Shown here in pieces: positions 25,535 to 34,428 of a stretch of DNA of 34,428 bases (the first letter of the stretch is position 1; each line of letters begins with the position of its first letter). A program made the translations under genes and the position numbers. This stretch comes from Nitrosomonas sp. (GTDB lineage Bacteria; Pseudomonadota; Gammaproteobacteria; Burkholderiales; Nitrosomonadaceae), in the NCBI GenBank assembly GCA_016710135.1, contig JADJLM010000007.1, forward strand, positions 1 through 34,428, given 5' to 3'. Below the pieces are notes generated by a model that searched no databases, was not told the origin of the DNA, and worked only from the letters and a program-made list of their open reading frames with translations.

Positions 25535-26005
25535 AGTAATTTACCCAGGTACATTTGATCCCATTACACCGGCCATGAGGATTTAGTTCGACGTGCTTCA
25601 ACTTTGTTTGGAGAAGTGGTGGTTGCTGTTGCGGGTGATACCACTAAAACACCTTTTTTCTCACTTGAGGAACGAATTAGTATGGCAGAAACTGTGTTAT
25701 CCGATTATATCAACGTGAAAGTAATCGGTTTTTCTGGATTACTGATGTCATTTGCGCAACGCCAGAATTCTCGAATTGTCGTTCGAGGATTGCGTGTGGT
25801 TTCTGATTTTGAGTATGAGTTCCAATTAGCAGGAATGAACCGTAGCCTCTATCCTGATGTCGAAACTGTATTTTTAACACCTTCTGAGCAATATATGTTT
25901 GTCTCCGCAACGATCGTTCGGGAAATTGCCAGATTAGGAGGAGAGGCTGATAAATTCGTCCATCCCATTGTCGCAGAACAGTTACGTAGAAAACTAAAAC
26001 ATTGA
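25527..26005 (+). CDS. coaD: Phosphopantetheine adenylyltransferase CoaD, one frameshift
   Basis: About 160 residues. The start ATG 25527 overlaps the rsmD stop by 8 bp. MNKVIYPGTFDPIT is followed by the nucleotidylyltransferase motif PGH after one C is added (CCC read as CC near 25571), then EDLVRRASTLFGEVVVAVAG, VVRGLRVVSDFEYEFQLAGM and MFVSATIVREIARLGG. It makes dephospho-CoA from 4'-phosphopantetheine and ATP. An essential gene, so the frame break is most likely a sequence error. Confidence 0.94.
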
Positions 26006-26020
26006 TTAAATAAAAACAAT

Positions 26021-26290
26021 ATGGCGCTTATTATTACTGATGAATGTATTAACTGTGATGTTTGTGAGCCAGAATGCCCTAATGGAGCTATTTCCCAAGG
26101 TGAAGAAATTTATGAAATTGACGCGAATTTGTGTACAGAATGTGTTGGGCACTATGACATACCACAGTGCGTCGAAGTTTGTCCGGTAAGCTGTATCGTA
26201 ACGAACCCTGATCTGTCTGAAAGCAAAGATCAGCTACTCGCAAAATATCATAAGTTGATTACTCGCGAGGGGCGAGCTCCTCGGGAATAG
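26021..26290 (+). CDS. 2[4Fe-4S] ferredoxin, YfhL-type
   Basis: 89 residues, intact. Two clusters are indicated by CINCDVCEPECP near the N-terminus and CTECVGHYDIPQCVEVCP, with the longer spacing in the second motif typical of the YfhL/Allochromatium-type ferredoxins with very low potential. It follows coaD by 15 bp. Its last 32 bp overlap the convergent yggS gene. By family a cytoplasmic electron carrier; the partner is unknown. Confidence 0.93.
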   Translation: MALIITDECINCDVCEPECPNGAISQGEEIYEIDANLCTECVGHYDIPQCVEVCPVSCIVTNPDLSESKDQLLAKYHKLITREGRAPRE

Positions 26291-26972
26291 CGTAACGTCT
26301 GGGTCCAAAAATAGCAGTTCCAATGCGCACAATGGTTGCACCTTCTGCTATGGCAATAGTCATATCCTCTGACATGCCCATGGATAGGGTATCAACATCA
26401 AATCCTTGCTTTTTAAGTTCATCAAATATATTTCGCATGATTTTGGAATTGATCTCGTTGTAAAGCAGTGGCCGAAGTCAGTTCAGGTACTGCCATTAAA
26501 CCCCTTAATTTTAAACGTGGTTGTTGACTAATAAATTTTGCTAGCAATTGCATCTTCTGGTGCTATACCGCTTTTTGTAACTTCTCCACTGACATTGACT
26601 TGTACACAAACCTGTAAGGGCGGTAGCGATTCCGGCCTAGCGCTCGCCAATCGAACAGCGATTTTTCTCTATCGATACTGTGAACCCAAGCGAAATTCTC
26701 AGCAATCGGTTTTGTTTTATTGCTCTGAATTGACCAATAAAATGCTACTCGATGGGAAGATCAGAAAGCGCATGGATTTTTATTAATCCTTCTTGTAGAT
26801 AATTTTCTCCAAACACTTTCTGACCAGCATTCCATGCTTCACGGAGCTTATCCGGTTGATTTGTTTTGCTTGCCGCCAATAATAGAATTTCTTGTGGATC
26901 TCTTCCTGCAAGCTTTGCAGCTTCGGCTATGCGCAATTTGACAGATTCCAAACGTGTTGCAATTGTATCCAT
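26259..26972 (-). CDS. yggS: YggS/PROSC-family PLP-homeostasis protein, frameshifted
   Basis: About 237 residues from ATG 26972 (MDTIATRLESVKLRIAEAAK). The PLP-lysine region is ILLLAASKTNQPDKLREAWN, followed by GENYLQEGLIKI, WHFIGSIQSNKTK, VHSIDREKIAVRL, VCVQVNVSGEVTKSGI and the C-terminal LSMGMSEDMTIAIAEGATIV, RIGTAIFGPRRYAIPEELAP. The TAA stop is at 26259-26261. Breaks lie near 26755, 26695, 26545 and 26465. By family it binds PLP without a catalytic reaction and buffers vitamin B6. It is divergent from pilT across 192 bp, a familiar neighbourhood in proteobacteria. Confidence 0.9.
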
Positions 26973-27164
26973 AGTGATAAAGTAAAAAATAAAACGAAAA
27001 TGTAAGTCTTTGAGTGGAAAATTTTAAATTAACTACGCTAGCAGTAGTTTCTCAATTTTTGTTTAGGCCTACCGATGATAAACAAGCAGGATTTTACTTG
27101 GAATTGGGTAAAACATACTGAAGTAATCACAGTATAACCTAACAACTTGGACTAGGAATAATAG

Positions 27165-28198
27165 ATGAACATAGTAGAGCTACTCGCCTTCGTGGTCAAG
27201 AATAACGCTTCAGATTTGCACCTTTCTGCTGGTATGCCTCCCATGATTCGTGTTCATGGTGAAATAAGACGCACTAACCTTCCTGCAATGGAACACAAAG
27301 ATGTGCATGACATGATTTATGACATTATGAATGATAGTCAAAGAAAACATTATGAAGAACACTTGGAATGTGATTTTTCTTTGCTATTCCAAATCTTGCT
27401 CGTTTCGGGTCAAATACCTTCAACACGCAACGAGGCTCAGCCTCAGTGATGAGAACAATTCCATCTAGAGTGCTTTCACTAGAGCAAATCAAGGCACTCT
27501 AAGATTTTGCTGAAATCGCAACAACTCGAGGTGTTGCATTAGTTACTGGACCAACTGGTTCTGGTAAATCAACTACCCTTGCTGCGATGATCGATGATAT
27601 CAATGAAAATACCTATAGTCATATTCTTACGCTTGAAGATCCAATCGAGTTTGTACATGAAAGTAAAAATGCTTAATCAATCAAAGAGAGGTTGGTAGAG
27701 ATACACATAGTTTTGCTAATGCACTCCGGTCAGCCTTGCGTGAGGATCCAGATATTATTCTGGCTGGTGAAATGAGAGATTTAGAAACGATTCGTCTAGC
27801 CATGACTGCAGCAGAAACCGGACATCTTGTTTTTGGAACACTACATACAAGTTCAGCAGCTAAAACCATAGATCGAATTATTGACGTTTTCCAGCAGAAG
27901 AGAAAGAAATGGTTCGTGCAATGTTATCAGAATCGCACGCGCTGTAATTTCTCAAACTTTATTGAAAACCAAGGATGGCAATGGTCGAGTTGCAGCATGA
28001 AATCATGATTGGTACGCCAGCGATCCGCAATCTAATCCGAGAAGGAAAAGTAGCTCAAATGTACTGACAATCCAAACGAGTCTGGCCGTAGGTATGCGGA
28101 CCCTCGATCAAAACCCGGCTGATCTTGTTAAAAGAAGTATTGTTTCGAATGCCGAAGCCAGAACAAAAGCGATGAACAAAGATAATTTCCGCGGGTAA
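27165..28198 (+). CDS. pilT: Type IV pilus retraction ATPase PilT, frameshifted
   Basis: About 345 residues, the usual length. It starts MNIVELLAFVVKNNASDLHL SAGMPPMIRVHGE (PAS-like N-domain). Walker A GPTGSGKST is at 27547-27573, the Asp box near HILTLEDPIEFVHE, Walker B in EDPDIILAGEMRDLETIRLA and the His box in TGHLVFGTLHTSSAAKTIDR. The AIRNLIREGK motif of PilT (about 28018-28050) is partly visible. It ends DNFRG, TAA 28196-28198. Breaks lie near 27400, 27500, 27675, 27905, 27945 and 28060. By family a hexameric ATPase at the inner membrane that depolymerises the pilus for twitching and DNA uptake. Confidence 0.93.
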
Positions 28199-28230
28199 CA
28201 CTTAATTGATCATTATCGATAAATAAAATT

Positions 28231-29352
28231 ATGGAAAGAGAACAGGCAACAAAATTTATGCCGATCTACTTCGCTTGATGTTAAGCAAGAAAGCGTTCGA
28301 TTTATTTATTACGGTTGGATATCTCCCGCAATGAAAATTGATGGAAAATGATGCCTATATCCTCAGCAGCAGCTTTCAGCCCAGCATACGGTGGAACTTG
28401 TAAGAGCTATTATGAATGATAAGCAAACAGGAGAATTTGAAGCAAGCAAAGAATGTAACTTGCATCATCCACAAGGCATTGGCAGCTTCCGCGTCAATGC
28501 ATTTATTCAACAACAAAGAGCAGGAGCATGTCATTCGAACCATTACTACGCAGATTCCAAAATTTGATGACTTGAAGTTGCCTCAAGTACTGAAAGATGT
28601 CGTAATGAGCAAGCGAGGGTTAGTCATCTTCGTTGGCGGCACTGGCTCTGGTAAGTCGACTTCGTTAGCTTTTATTATTCACCGGAATCAGAACAGCTAT
28701 GGCCATATCATCACCATTGAAGATCCAGTCGGAATATGTTCTGCGAACACATCAATTGCATTATTACCCAACGGGAGGTTGGCGTAGATACCGATTCCCG
28801 GCTGCATTAAAAATATTGCCTGCGCCAAGCCCCGATGTTATCTTAATCGGGAAAGCCGTGACCGCGAAACAATGGAACACGCGATTGCATTTAGGAAACA
28901 GGCCATTTATGTATGGGAACGTTACATGCGAATAGTGCTAACCAAGCACTGGATCGAATTATTAATTTCTTTCCAGAAGAGCGCCGTGCTCAACTGCTCG
29001 CGGATTTGTCACTCAATATGCGAGCACTTATTGCCTAAGACCAATTCCTAAAAAGAAGGCAAAGGGCGCGTGGAGCGATTGAAGTCATGCTCAATTCACC
29101 TTAATTGAGGATCTAATTTTCAAAGGAAACGTACAATGAAATTAAAGAGATTATGAAAAAATCAAGAGAATTGGGTATGCAAACTTGATGCGGCCTCATT
29201 GATCTATACGGAAGCCGGTTTGATTAGTTATGAAGATAGCTTGAAATGCGGATTCCATGCGAACGAACTCCGCTTACAGATCAAGCTCAATGGGTCAGAA
29301 AAACCAAAAATAAAATGTGTGCATCGGTATTGAGCATTTAACGATTACTTAA
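28231..29352 (+). CDS. pilU: PilT-like ATPase PilU, heavily frameshifted
   Basis: About 374 residues, 32 bp after pilT. ATG 28231 (MEREQATKFM), LRLMLSKKASDLFITVGYPP, then IPKFDDLKLPQVLKDVVMSK, RGLVIFVGGTGSGKSTSLA (Walker A), IITIEDPVEYVLRTHQ, ILRQAPDVILIGEARDRETM (Walker B, restored from three frames), CMGTLHANSANQALDRIINF (His box), LIAQRLIPKK and the C-terminal VHEIKEIMKKSRELGMQTFD. The end at TAA 29350-29352 is approximate. At least eight breaks. By family it assists PilT in retraction but cannot replace it. Confidence 0.9.
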
Positions 29353-29359
29353 TGCTAGA

Positions 29360-30233
29360 CTATAAGCATAGAGCGTCGGTTAATGAATCTACTTTCTTCA
29401 GATTCATACACTTCGTCTAAGAGAATAGTCCCTTAAAAAGAACAAATCAAGTTTCACGGGCTGTTCCCTTGATTTATCTGATAAATCGATAGTGTAAAGC
29501 GGCGACCGAATTCGGCGCCAGCTGATTAGCACCACGCGACGCTGCCATGGGAAGCGTAAGAGACGGTTTGATATCCTCGCCAAAACAAAAGTAATGGCGG
29601 CTCCATAATAGAGTCAGTGGATGCTCAGTGCTTTAATAGCAATGTACCCACTTCAATTTCACTCAGAAACCTCCACCTTCATTATCGATCTCATCATCTT
29701 TATTCCATAAGCTTGAAATATCATCCTCGAATAAATCTGGATAATCTTTGTTCGAAATAATAAGTAGAACTACCATATCTCGCGCGAATCATTCCAGCAA
29801 ATAGCGCTGTTTCAGAGTCACGTTTTGTTATTTTCCGTGCAATGATCTCAAAAATTGAACCAACAGCAGGGGCAGAGTGTTTCCACAACTGAGCAATTAA
29901 TTCGCGTTCGGCGGTTGCCGCAGACTCCGCAATTTATCGCCAGCGACCCCTAAAATTAGCGCGACTTTATAAGAAATAGCCTTAACAATGTTAAAGGTGG
30001 GCAGGTGCCATTAGTTATCGCTTTCCTTGATCGATTAAATTTTGATGAGTTTGCAACAGCTAACAATTGAAATGACAATAGTATCGGATTTGGTGAGTCA
30101 GGCAGCGGCACCAAGATCGCGGGCTGGATCATCAAGAATCTTTTAATCTCATTGCTTTTAATGAGGCTGGAAAAATTAATTCTCCGTGTTCTGCTTCCAT
30201 TCAAATTCTTTTTAAGATTTCATTTTTATCCAT
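29360..30233 (-). CDS. HDOD-domain protein, frameshifted
   Basis: About 290 residues, convergent with pilU with only 7 bp between stops. From ATG 30233: MDKNEILKRI, MEAEHGELIFPASLKA, then, after breaks, LDDPARDLGAAA, LLAVANSSKFNRSRKAIT (the ANS-FNR block of HDOD), WKHSAP, EIIARKITKRDSETALFAGM and IKALSIP, ending KVDSLTDALCL at TAG 29360-29362. The block order is that of HDOD proteins, a catalytically inactive relative of HD phosphohydrolases often found in signalling and motility. No second output domain is seen. Its place next to pilT/pilU suggests a pilus or motility role, which is inference only. Confidence 0.75.
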
Positions 30234-30536
30234 GGCAATAGCAAAGCGGGAAATTTGATAATTATAACGAACGGACTTGTATTCAATATATCGGTATAAC
30301 CATCTATTGTGGCTGGTCATCTAGTAAACCTAGTTTTTTTACCATAGGCCAATATAGATTAGATTTATTAGATATTAGGGAAAATCTTATTCACATCTAA
30401 TGAAATTCAGCTTAGAATGAGTAAGTGTTATGAGAGAATGGTAATTTCAGCAAGTTAAATTTTAATGTTTAGTCGTTAAATCTTTCTCCAGATATCAACA
30501 AAGGTAATTTAATCCTTAATTTAACTTATTTTGGGA
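30234..30536. other. AT-rich intergenic region, divergent promoters
   Basis: About 300 bp between the HDOD start (-) and the small membrane protein (+). Long A/T runs, no convincing frame on either strand. It must hold the promoter of the HDOD gene and probably that of the small gene; no hexamer pair could be chosen with confidence. Confidence 0.4.
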
Positions 30537-30696
30537 ATGATGATTGCATCACTAAATTTATTATTGTTAGTTTTAGCCAATTCTGGTGGCATGTGGCAAG
30601 TACTGAAGCTCAAAAGAAAAACTGAAAATTTTCAAAGATAATAAGTTGGCAGGAGCTGGCTCTGAATTTCAGCCTGCTGCACCAATGCAAAATTAA
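30537..30696 (+). CDS. Small single-pass membrane protein, one frame break
   Basis: About 53 residues if one frame change at about 30628 is allowed: MMIASLNLLLLVLANSGG, MWQVLKLKRKTENF, then DNKLAGAGSEFQPAAPMQN and TAA 30694-30696. It has an N-terminal membrane helix, a basic KLKRKTE stop-transfer patch and a Pro/Ala-rich tail. GGGA lies just before the ATG. The two parts fit together as one short, well-formed protein. I know of no name. It converges with and overlaps the next minus-strand stop by 4 bp. Confidence 0.5.
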
Positions 30697-31470
30697 GAAT
30701 CATGTAGTTCAATTGGGCCCGTAGGTTCGTTGCAGTTTGGATTTGAAGCACTCACGGTGATAATGAGGCTTCGGAGGTTTTCTTGCTTACGATATCCGCT
30801 CTCTGCCCGGCGTTTTGCCTGTAATTCATACCCGCCAATCCTGATGCGGTCTCCTTGGATTATATTGGACCTCAATCCCGGCAACATTACCTATTTGTGA
30901 ACAAAGACTGGGCAAATATCTTGCCAGGGTATGCGTTTGCTTTACTTCATTAAAAAAATGATGAACTCAACAAACACCGCGTCCTTAGAAGCGTAAGCGC
31001 GCTCAGGTGAGATCGTTTGGAAACACTCTCCTTGAATGTCCAGCAAAGGGAATAGCTTTTGCCATTCAGTGAAGTAATCTACCTTTATTTTTCAATGTAA
31101 TTACAAGGCGATCAAGCGTACTGAACACACAATCGACCAACTGGATCAACGAATTAATAAGTGGACGTAATTATTTAATGGGCAGGCGCAGCAGCTGGTT
31201 TGAGGTGCGCGATTGAAGCGGAGGTAAGCGAGGCCTTGAATTGTAAGGGTTGATTGATCATATGGCAAGGTGTCAAAGAGAAAATACATAAACTCTGGTG
31301 GAGGGCGCTGTAATTTTACCAATATTTTCACCTTTAGCCTCAGCACTATCTGTCCTTCAGAATCCCCATTTTTGCAAATCTGCGCTTTCGCTCAATTTGC
31401 ACTTCAGGACTTCATTAATCCTAAGTTAATAAGCACTGCATCGCTTTACGGAAAAGAACTGGGGCAGCTT
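30693..31470 (-). CDS. Unrecognised protein, C-terminal part, frameshifted
   Basis: Reading the minus strand gives coherent segments: LQRPPPEFMYFLFDTLPYDQ, STLTIQGLAYLRFNRAPQTS (about 31170-31310), VDYFTEWQKLFPLLDIQGEC, FQTISPERAYASKDAVFVEF (about 30965-31080), LARYLPSLCSQIGNVAGIEV (about 30860-30930), then GDRIRIGGYELQAKRRAESG, YRKQENLRSLIITVSASNPN and EPTGPIELHDS, stop 30693-30695. This looks like one gene with four or five breaks, possibly continuing upstream to 32,428. I do not recognise the family and give no function. Confidence 0.4.
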
Positions 31471-32428
31471 CCGTGACTATCCATCCCAGCAAAGATAATA
31501 AACATGCTACTGACTGAATTACATCAATTCTTCGAAAGTAGTATTGCGCTGCAAACATACGTTACTCAAATTGAGGCTATATAGCTGATCGCTACTGCAA
31601 TCCGATACCAATCGAGGCATCTATACTTGTCGTTCCTTGGCAAGTGATTTCTCAACGGGAGGGCTGTCTTATCCCTAAAATCCTGGCACTTAATTTTGGC
31701 TGGTGAAGTTGCAGAAGAAATTTAGCCTTGGCGTGATTAAACCACGGCCAGGGCTTGTTCCATTAACATTTGATGGCGCACCATTGAAGCAGCAATGCAA
31801 GTCTTTTATCGGTGTTTCGATCGATGCGTAACGGTACAATTCCACCGCTTTCTCAATTTCTCTCTTCCTGTTTTCTGAAGGATTGCTGCTCCCACTCATC
31901 GAGGGTTAAGTGGGACTTTAATGGATCTTACAAATATCTTCTTATTGGAAGCAAGGCAAAGGGATGCGAGTCAATTTGGCCCCTGGTATCAGATCCTTTT
32001 TACTCGATACTCAAAGCTCAGAAGAACAGTCAATCGAAATTACATTGAATGCACTCGCTGAGCAATTGCCTAAACGTCTTGCTCAGGAACGTTATGCGGA
32101 TCTTAACGATTTCACGGAGACTTATTGGAGCTTCTGGTCCGATTGACAGCCTGCAAAAATTGCCGTATGGATTCAGGGGCTTGGCTCATTTGGCCTACTG
32201 TACCGAAGGTTACCGGAAAGCGTAGGTTACGATCGGAGGGCTGATACCAATGAGCTTTCCCCGCACTTCTGGAAGTAAAAAAAAGACCGGGGTTTCATTT
32301 ATTGCGAAGTTGCTTGATGCTTCAATGGCATTTAGGTGATTAACTTTCAATGGGCTTGGTCATCGGGTTTCGCTATGGGTCAAAACTGTTCAGCTGCTAC
32401 CCTGTTCATCCAGAAAAGCCGGTTAATA
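31471..32428. other. About 960 bp of unresolved sequence, probably coding but unreadable
   Basis: Short open segments occur on both strands, e.g. plus 31964-32146 (NALAEQLPKRLAQERYADLN) and minus 31690-31899 (KAVELYRYASIE). None joins into a protein I recognise. Position and composition suggest coding DNA broken by many indels, perhaps the 5' part of the gene ending at 30693, but the strand is not certain. Confidence 0.3.
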
Positions 32429-32998
32429 TCAATAATCAGAATTTAGGTTTATCTTGGCAGAATTGTAGCGCCTTAATTTCGCTAAGTGATCTCAGTTCGC
32501 GCTTCTTCAACGTCTCCTCAACCTTCTGATCCTAACCCATTTACCCTGTTCTAAATTCCTTTGTAATGCGTTGAAAAAATGGGAAATTAAAAGCTAATGC
32601 GTGAATTCCGAAAAATCATCCAGAGTCTGTACATGCACATAAAGCCTCCATACAATTTATCAACGGCAATGGGCGATTGACATCTTCACCTCGTTTCATC
32701 GGTCGTGTCTAATAAACCAATCAGTTTACAGCGCACAACGAAGTTGGACCGGTGATAACTGGTGTTGGGGAAATAAACCAAATATCAACAGGATCCTTGT
32801 CTTCATATAAAGCGCAATTATAGCCATAATTGCACGGATAGCGTATTGCGGTTGACATGAAGCGATCGACAAAACATAGCACCTGCTTCTTTTATCCATT
32901 TCGATATTTGATCGGCTCGGAATTCATCGGAATTTCCTGATAATCACATTGAAATAAATAAAGGTCTCTGACCCGAGTCTACGTTGATCCAAGTTCAT
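32429..32998 (-). CDS. ppa: Inorganic pyrophosphatase (family I), heavily frameshifted
   Basis: About 180-190 residues, starting at ATG 32998 (MNLDQ). Blocks spread over the three frames: IPMNSEPIKYEMDKE, FVDRFMSTAIRYPCNYGY, YEDKDPVDIW then VISPTPVITG (the D-x-D-P-x-D active-site motif corresponds to EDKDPVD, with its first aspartate not visible), GEDVN, VHVQTLDDFSEFT, ISHFF and LEQGKWVRI, then VEEARTEIT. A later frame extends to RRYNSAKINLNSDY and TGA at 32429-32431. It hydrolyses pyrophosphate to two phosphates and is cytoplasmic and essential, so the breaks are most likely errors. Divergent from the hydrolase gene. Confidence 0.85.
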
Positions 32999-33042
32999 GG
33001 CAAATCCTAAAGACAGTTAAAGTAGTATTAGGTAATAGTGTA

Positions 33043-33932
33043 AAGTTTTTAATTATCAATTGGATAAGAAAAGTTCTTCTGCTGTTATTCATATGCGCAC
33101 AACACTTGGGCTAATTGGTACTTTGGTATCTCTCTTATGCGGCTTGGGCAATATTCATTTTCTTCTTTGCGCAATCTGCATCTCATTTACTATCCAGAAA
33201 TTGACCGTGAAATCGTCAATACTCCTGACCAGTTCTCGATGCCTTATGAATCAATCGTACTCGATGACTAGCGATCAAGAAAAACTCCATGAAGGTGGTT
33301 TGTACCTGCAGCCAAAGCAGAAATAACTGCAACCAGCCCTTTTTTGCATGGGAACGCAGGCAATATTTCTAATGCATGGGCAATTTTCAATATTTCATCA
33401 ACTTGGCTATAACATTCATTAAGCGATTACTGGGGTACGGTAACAGCAGCGGTATTCCAACTGAAGAAGGTACTTATCAGGACGCACCTACCGCATGGAA
33501 TTACTTGATCAAAAATAAAATCTACCCTGATTCGCACATCGTTTTGTTTGGAGAATCGCTGGGAGGATCCATTGCTGCATGGCTTGTGAATGGAAAAGTA
33601 ATCCGCATTAGTGTTGGCTTCGACCTTTACCTCTATTCCTGTTATAGCAGCTGACGAGCACCCGTTATTACCCGTGCGACTCACGGCGCGCTTTCACTAC
33701 AGTACCAGCGAATATTTGGTAATCCGTTACCTGTCCTGCTATCGTTGCTCACAGCCCAGAGGATGAGATTGTGGGTCTTGCTACGCCCAAGCACTTTTTG
33801 ATAAAGCGCCTTAGTCCCAAAATAATTCATCATGTTGCAAGGAAAACACACAATGATAGTTTCTTTGCTGAACAAGATGCATGGTTCATCCTTTGGAAAG
33901 AGTCAATTTATCCACACCAATTTATCTATTGA
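33043..33932 (+). CDS. Alpha/beta hydrolase, membrane-anchored, frameshifted
   Basis: About 295 residues. It starts with a hydrophobic anchor (VLLLLFICAQHLGLIGTLVS), then IDREIVNTPDQFSMPYESIV, FLHGNAGNIS (oxyanion HGN motif), IFNIFHQLGYNI, YGNSSGIPTEEGTYQDA and the nucleophile elbow HIVLFGESLGGSIAAWLVNG (GESLG, serine near 33558). The late acidic residue in PEDEIVG and the catalytic histidine in GKHND complete the triad, ending YPHQFIY at TGA 33930-33932. It resembles BEM46-type (ABHD13-like) hydrolases. At least six breaks; the start codon is not identifiable. Substrate unknown. Confidence 0.75.
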
Positions 33933-34292
33933 TAGATTCAACAATTAACTAATCTCTCTGAAAAATTTGCTCAACTGCAACTGAAGTATGCTTAAATTCG
34001 CTGAATCCAAAGTTTCTTGTAAAATAAAAATATATGTTTCATCATGCACGAAGGTCACAAAAACATTATTAACTTAGTCCCTATCGTCTAACAACGTGCA
34101 TGAATTAAATGCGCTTCTGGAATAAATCCAAAGGCTGGATCTTCTCATTAAATTTAGTTCAATATTTAATTTCTTTAATTAACTTCAATGGAAAATCTAG
34201 GCTATGCCAATTAATCTCCTTACCGCGCGCTTTGCGCCTCGCTGCAAAGTAGCAAGCACACACGTTACATTTAAAAAATTTCAGGATTTTAA
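33933..34292. other. Intergenic region before motA
   Basis: 360 bp, AT-rich, no convincing gene on either strand. A short GCGC-TTT-GCGC hairpin is at about 34229-34239. I looked for a FliA-type promoter (TAAAGTTT and GCCGATAA) ahead of motA and found only a weak GCCAATTA at about 34206, with no proper -35. CAGGA lies eight bases before the motA ATG. Confidence 0.4.
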
Positions 34293-34428
34293 ATGTTGGT
34301 ATCAGTTGGTTATCTTATTGTAATAATATCTGTTCTTGGTGGCTTTGTTTCTTGCTGGAGGGCATTTGGCATCATTATTTCAACCAGTTGAGCTATTGAT
34401 GATTGTGAGGTGCCGCAGGAGCGTTCTT
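34293..34428 (+). CDS. motA: Flagellar motor stator protein MotA, N-terminal start, frameshifted
   Basis: The window ends 45 codons into the gene. MLVSVGYLIVIISVLGGFV, then after one frame change LAGGHLASLFQPVELLMIV and, after another, GAAGAF. The first transmembrane helix plus GGHL-LFQPVEL-IIGGAA is the distinctive MotA N-terminus. With MotB it forms the proton-driven stator of the flagellar motor in the cytoplasmic membrane. Breaks lie near 34349 and 34408. Confidence 0.88.

Noticed and set aside
31690..31899. Minus-strand frame of 69 codons as a gene
   Set aside because: The first half looks plausible, but the rest does not connect to neighbouring blocks and the plus strand is equally open; kept only as unresolved sequence.
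1..34428. CRISPR array or tandem repeats
   Set aside because: No regularly spaced direct repeats were seen; the only repeats are IS termini and short target duplications.

Overview
The window looks like a chromosomal segment of a betaproteobacterium, most likely a Nitrosomonas-type ammonia oxidiser (Nitrosomonadaceae). This rests on the protein relatives I recognise (TypA, DsbC, LolCD, PilT/PilU, pyrophosphatase), moderate GC and gene order; it is not based on a marker gene. Most long genes are broken into two or more frames by single-base gaps, often in homopolymers (dsbC TTTT to TTT, coaD CCC to CC). Damage is worst near both ends (1-600 and 28,000-34,428) and also hits genes that should be essential, so most frameshifts are probably uncorrected sequencing errors. 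Below I annotate the gene that the frames add up to and say where it breaks.

Layout. 1-8,327: the C-terminal end of a di-haem cytochrome c peroxidase-like protein (+), then a minus-strand block: NarL-type response regulator, membrane sensor kinase, DsbA-family protein, typA, dsbC and a UbiH/COQ6-family hydroxylase. 8,461-8,536: a tRNA with anticodon CAU. 8,599 to about 18,080: a 9.5-kb insertion-sequence stack. Its core is one IS3-family (IS51-like) element of 1,315 bp, split by four later insertions: an IS150-like IS3 element, an IS1111-type IS110 element, an IS630 and a second IS110. Taking out the four elements at the junctions given restores the host element's inverted repeats and both reading frames exactly. 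An IS21 remnant lies to the left. An IS256 remnant, a second IS3 remnant and an intact IS481 lie to the right.

18,243-22,764 (+): small secreted protein, cysteine desulfurase, nucleotidyltransferase, HIT protein, fatty acid desaturase and phosphoglycerate mutase. 22,807-24,724 (-): lolC/E and lolD, overlapping by 8 bp. 24,983-26,290 (+): rsmD, coaD and a 2[4Fe-4S] ferredoxin, convergent with yggS (-). 27,165-29,352 (+): pilT and pilU, twitching motility retraction ATPases, followed by a convergent HDOD-domain gene. 30,234-32,428 is poorly readable: one small membrane protein and an unrecognised minus-strand gene. 32,429-34,428: ppa (-), an alpha/beta hydrolase (+) and the start of motA (+).

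The most interesting signal is in the second IS110 element. Its roughly 300-base leader can fold into a series of hairpins. It carries short segments matching both ends of its own element and both sides of its insertion site, as expected of a bridge RNA. The site lies in the HSDRG codons of the IS3 transposase.
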